Origin: Bradymonas sediminis
GTDB lineage: Bacteria; Myxococcota_A; Bradymonadia; Bradymonadales; Bradymonadaceae
DNA length: 64,000 nucleotides
Assembly (NCBI RefSeq): GCF_003258315.1
Contig: NZ_CP030032.1
Span: 596,001 to 660,000, forward strand
Reading direction: 5' to 3'
Position numbers and translations under genes: made by a program
Shown: piece by piece, positions 59,001 through 64,000 of the stretch
Position numbering within the stretch: position 1 is the stretch's first letter
How the letters are laid out: every line of letters starts with the position of its first letter
The notes under the pieces: generated by a model
Databases searched by the model: none
The model's input: the letters and a program-made list of their open reading frames with translations, nothing else
Told to the model about the DNA's origin: nothing

Positions 59001-60277
59001 CCGACACCGAGAAGGACTCGCGCACCCAGGAGATCGAGGACGCCGAGGAAGCGCGTCTGCTCAAAGACCAGAACGACGAGATTCGTATTCTGCGTGACGC
59101 AGCCTATCGCAAAATGGGCGATATCCTGCGCGGCAAGACCGTCTCGGCGAACCTGGTCGACGAGTCGGCCAACGTGCTCATCGAGAAGGGCGCCAAGGTC
59201 AGCGACGCGTTGCTCGAAGGTGTGTCGCGCCGCTACTGGCCCGACATCTTCGTCGACGACACCACGACCGACAAATTGATGTCGATCCTCGGCGACGTGG
59301 AGGACCAGATCCTCGTCATCCGTATGAACTACGGTGAGAAGATCGAGAAGCTGCGCAAGGGCGATGAGTTGCCCCCGGGCGTGATCAAGATGGTCAAGGT
59401 CTATGTCGCCGTGAAGCGCAAGCTTCAGGTCGGCGATAAGATGGCCGGTCGCCACGGTAACAAAGGTGTCGTCAGCCGCATCGTCTCCCAGGAAGACCTT
59501 CCGTTCCTCGAGGACGGAACCCCGGTCGACATGGTGCTCAATCCGCTCGGCGTACCGAGTCGTATGAATATCGGACAGATCCTTGAGACTCACCTCGGGT
59601 GGGCCGCCAAGGGGCTGGGGCTGCGATTGCGCGAGATGATCGAGACGATCCAATCGCCCGACAGCATCCGAGAATTCCTCAAGCAGATTTACCATAACGA
59701 GGAGACCCACGCGCTCATCGACGAGCTCGATGATGAGGGTGTCCTGGACATGGCGGACGCGGTCAGTAAGACCGAGGGGATTCATATCGCGACGCCGGTT
59801 TTCGACGGCGCCCCCGAGCCGAAGATTCGCCAATTGTTGGAGCTCGCCGGCTTCCCCGAATCGGGTCAGATGACCTTGTTCAACGGCCACACCGGTGAGG
59901 CCTTCGACAACGACGTGACCGTCGGCATCATGTATCTGCTCAAATTGCACCATCTTGTTGATGATAAGATCCACGCGCGTTCAATCGGACCGTATAGTCT
60001 GGTTACGCAGCAACCGCTCGGCGGTAAGGCCCAATTTGGTGGCCAGCGTCTCGGTGAGATGGAAGTCTGGGCGATTGAAGCCTACGGCGCCGCCCATACT
60101 CTCCAAGAGTTCTTGACGGTGAAATCCGACGATGTGCAGGGACGTACGCGCATCTATGAGTCCATCGTTAAGGGCAATTTCCGCCTTGATCCCGGTCTGC
60201 CCGAGAGCTTCAACGTTCTTATCAAAGAGCTGCACTCATTGTGCCTGAACGTCGAATTGCTCGAGGACGTCGGTTAA
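56054..60277 (+). CDS. rpoB: RNA polymerase beta subunit RpoB
   Basis: RpoB forms much of the catalytic cleft of RNA polymerase. The 1407-residue protein carries the expected core: rifampicin-binding cluster [20 protein letters not shown] with [11 protein letters not shown] (about 556-586), in which the Asp, His, Arg and Ser linked to rifampicin susceptibility in E. coli are all present; [16 protein letters not shown]; then GHRNxG-equivalent regions and the C-terminal [20 protein letters not shown]. Predicted rifampicin-sensitive on these residues. AAGGAGAG lies four bases before the ATG at 56054. rpoC begins 97 bp past its stop. Confidence 0.99.
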   Translation: MGKTIKENFRIRKDYGTIKKVAEIPNLIDVQRRSYLEFLQTDVAPEEREDIGLQGVFKSVFPIEDYHKTSTLEFLSYELGKPKYDIEECGARGMTYAAPIKVAIRLAIWDVDEDTGTRTMCDAKQNEVFFGEIPLMTESGTFIINGTERVIVSQLHRSPGAFFNHDSGKKHSSGKLLYSARVIPYRGSWLDLEFGSKDIMHVRIDRKRKMPATVLLRALGYSAEELLTYYYDKETIVFENGEYLKDVNLDVLRGQVASVDVVDSEGNVIVKSGKKFTRSAIRKLAKAEITRIPISFEELMGKIAAEDIFDASTGEVLVEVNEELTEKSIKELEAREIEQIDVLFIDNVNAGSYLRDTLEADSISTPEEAILEIYQRLRPGDPPTTEQAQNLFDNLFFNPERYDLSKVGRLKLNYKFHRKTVEPLEERERELEQAYEEATSDDERLKIEAELEKAREALDPWRIQTLREEDILETVRYLIDLRTGKGSIDDIDHLGNRRVRTVGELLENQYRIGLVRMERGIQERMTLSQEIETLMPDDLINAKPVSAVIKEYFGSSQLSQFMDQNNPLSEVAHKRRLSALGPGGLTRDRAGFEVRDVHVTHYGRICPIETPEGPNIGLITSLATYGRINDYGFIETPYRSAADGKASTNVRYYSALEEENNVIAQANSELDDEGNFTSELVAARINGETTMVAPEEVTLMDVSPKQLVSVGAGLIPFLENDDANRALMGSNMQRQAVPLIATDAPFVGTGIESAIARDSGVLIVADHAGVVESVDAQRIVVRPDAGVDDEFVKPDIYNLVKFTRSNQGTCINQKPIVSVGDRVKKGEIIADGPSTERGELALGRNITVAFMPWNGYNFEDSILISERLVKDDVFTSMHIEEYECTARDTKLGEEEITRDIPNVGEEALKDLDEAGVVRVGAEVGTDDILVGKITPKGETQLSPEEKLLRAIFGEKAGDVRDTSLRMSPGARGTVIGAKVFYRADTEKDSRTQEIEDAEEARLLKDQNDEIRILRDAAYRKMGDILRGKTVSANLVDESANVLIEKGAKVSDALLEGVSRRYWPDIFVDDTTTDKLMSILGDVEDQILVIRMNYGEKIEKLRKGDELPPGVIKMVKVYVAVKRKLQVGDKMAGRHGNKGVVSRIVSQEDLPFLEDGTPVDMVLNPLGVPSRMNIGQILETHLGWAAKGLGLRLREMIETIQSPDSIREFLKQIYHNEETHALIDELDDEGVLDMADAVSKTEGIHIATPVFDGAPEPKIRQLLELAGFPESGQMTLFNGHTGEAFDNDVTVGIMYLLKLHHLVDDKIHARSIGPYSLVTQQPLGGKAQFGGQRLGEMEVWAIEAYGAAHTLQEFLTVKSDDVQGRTRIYESIVKGNFRLDPGLPESFNVLIKELHSLCLNVELLEDVG

Positions 60278-60374
60278 AGACGCCATCGCATCCAACGGTC
60301 GGACCCCTTAAGCGGGTCCGGCCAAGTCGCGGCTACACATTTCAGCCTTTCCACAGCCGTCAAGGGAGCCTGCT

Positions 60375-64000
<3,626 letters not shown>

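Noticed and set aside
56159-59974. Antisense ORFs of 537 and 729 codons across rpoB
   Set aside because: Same reason: mirror frames of a conserved gene with no motifs or ribosome-binding sites.

Overview
The window reads as high-GC chromosomal DNA of a predatory or social delta-type proteobacterium, most likely Myxococcota and perhaps Bradymonadales. This is inferred from gene content, not from a marker search. The signs are eleven predicted lipoproteins within about 30 kb (several Cys-rich or carrying IPT/TIG or Ig-like domains), a Ser/Thr kinase with the HRDISPHN-type catalytic loop common in myxobacteria, an FHA-GAF-HD-GYP regulator, a bacterial XPB helicase, a DUF4388 protein, and an rpoB/rpoC pair on the right edge.

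Layout. 0-5 kb: a tandem GST-N/glutaredoxin-like protein, a PlsC-type acyltransferase overlapping an SDR epimerase, and a DUF4388-J-like-TPR protein. 5-35 kb: a mosaic of short, often convergent units. Housekeeping genes (endonuclease I family, mutY, moeA, XPB helicase, metallophosphoesterase, acyl-reductase-like SDR) alternate with surface lipoproteins. Two signalling proteins stand out: FHA-GAF-HD-GYP, and a Ser/Thr kinase fused through one membrane segment to a PhnD-like periplasmic binding domain. A lone Flp-type pilin precedes a large lipoprotein. Two strong bidirectional terminators lie between convergent genes at 23.9 and 32.9 kb.

35.7-51.6 kb: a complete type I-E CRISPR-Cas locus. The operon is DEDDh exonuclease-cas3-cas8e-cse2-cas7-cas5-cas6-cas1-cas2, followed by an oppositely oriented unknown gene, a leader, and an array of 68 repeats and 67 spacers in strict 61-bp register (46954-51068). 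The array is informative. 65 of 67 spacers begin with a pyrimidine in the place where E. coli I-E keeps a PAM-derived G. Two pairs of overlapping spacers expose PAM-like triplets AAT and GAC. Spacers 1 and 9 are homologues whose three differences are all synonymous in one frame. A two-unit tandem duplication and one exact duplicate spacer are present. Diverged ~330-bp direct copies of a hairpin-rich element with ~42-bp periodicity bracket the unknown gene and the array, and a lone relic CRISPR repeat with an older-looking 3' end lies beyond the distal copy.

51.8-55.3 kb: a small unknown ORF, DUF2200 and DUF1801 proteins, an NAD-binding SDR, and a NERD-pseudokinase fusion that could be a defence or stress protein. 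55.3-64 kb: a 715-bp leader without ribosomal protein genes, then rpoB and the 5' part of rpoC.

The best candidates for something undescribed are the exonuclease-associated I-E locus with its degenerate handle base and flanking hairpin elements, the NERD-pseudokinase, and the kinase-PhnD receptor fusion.
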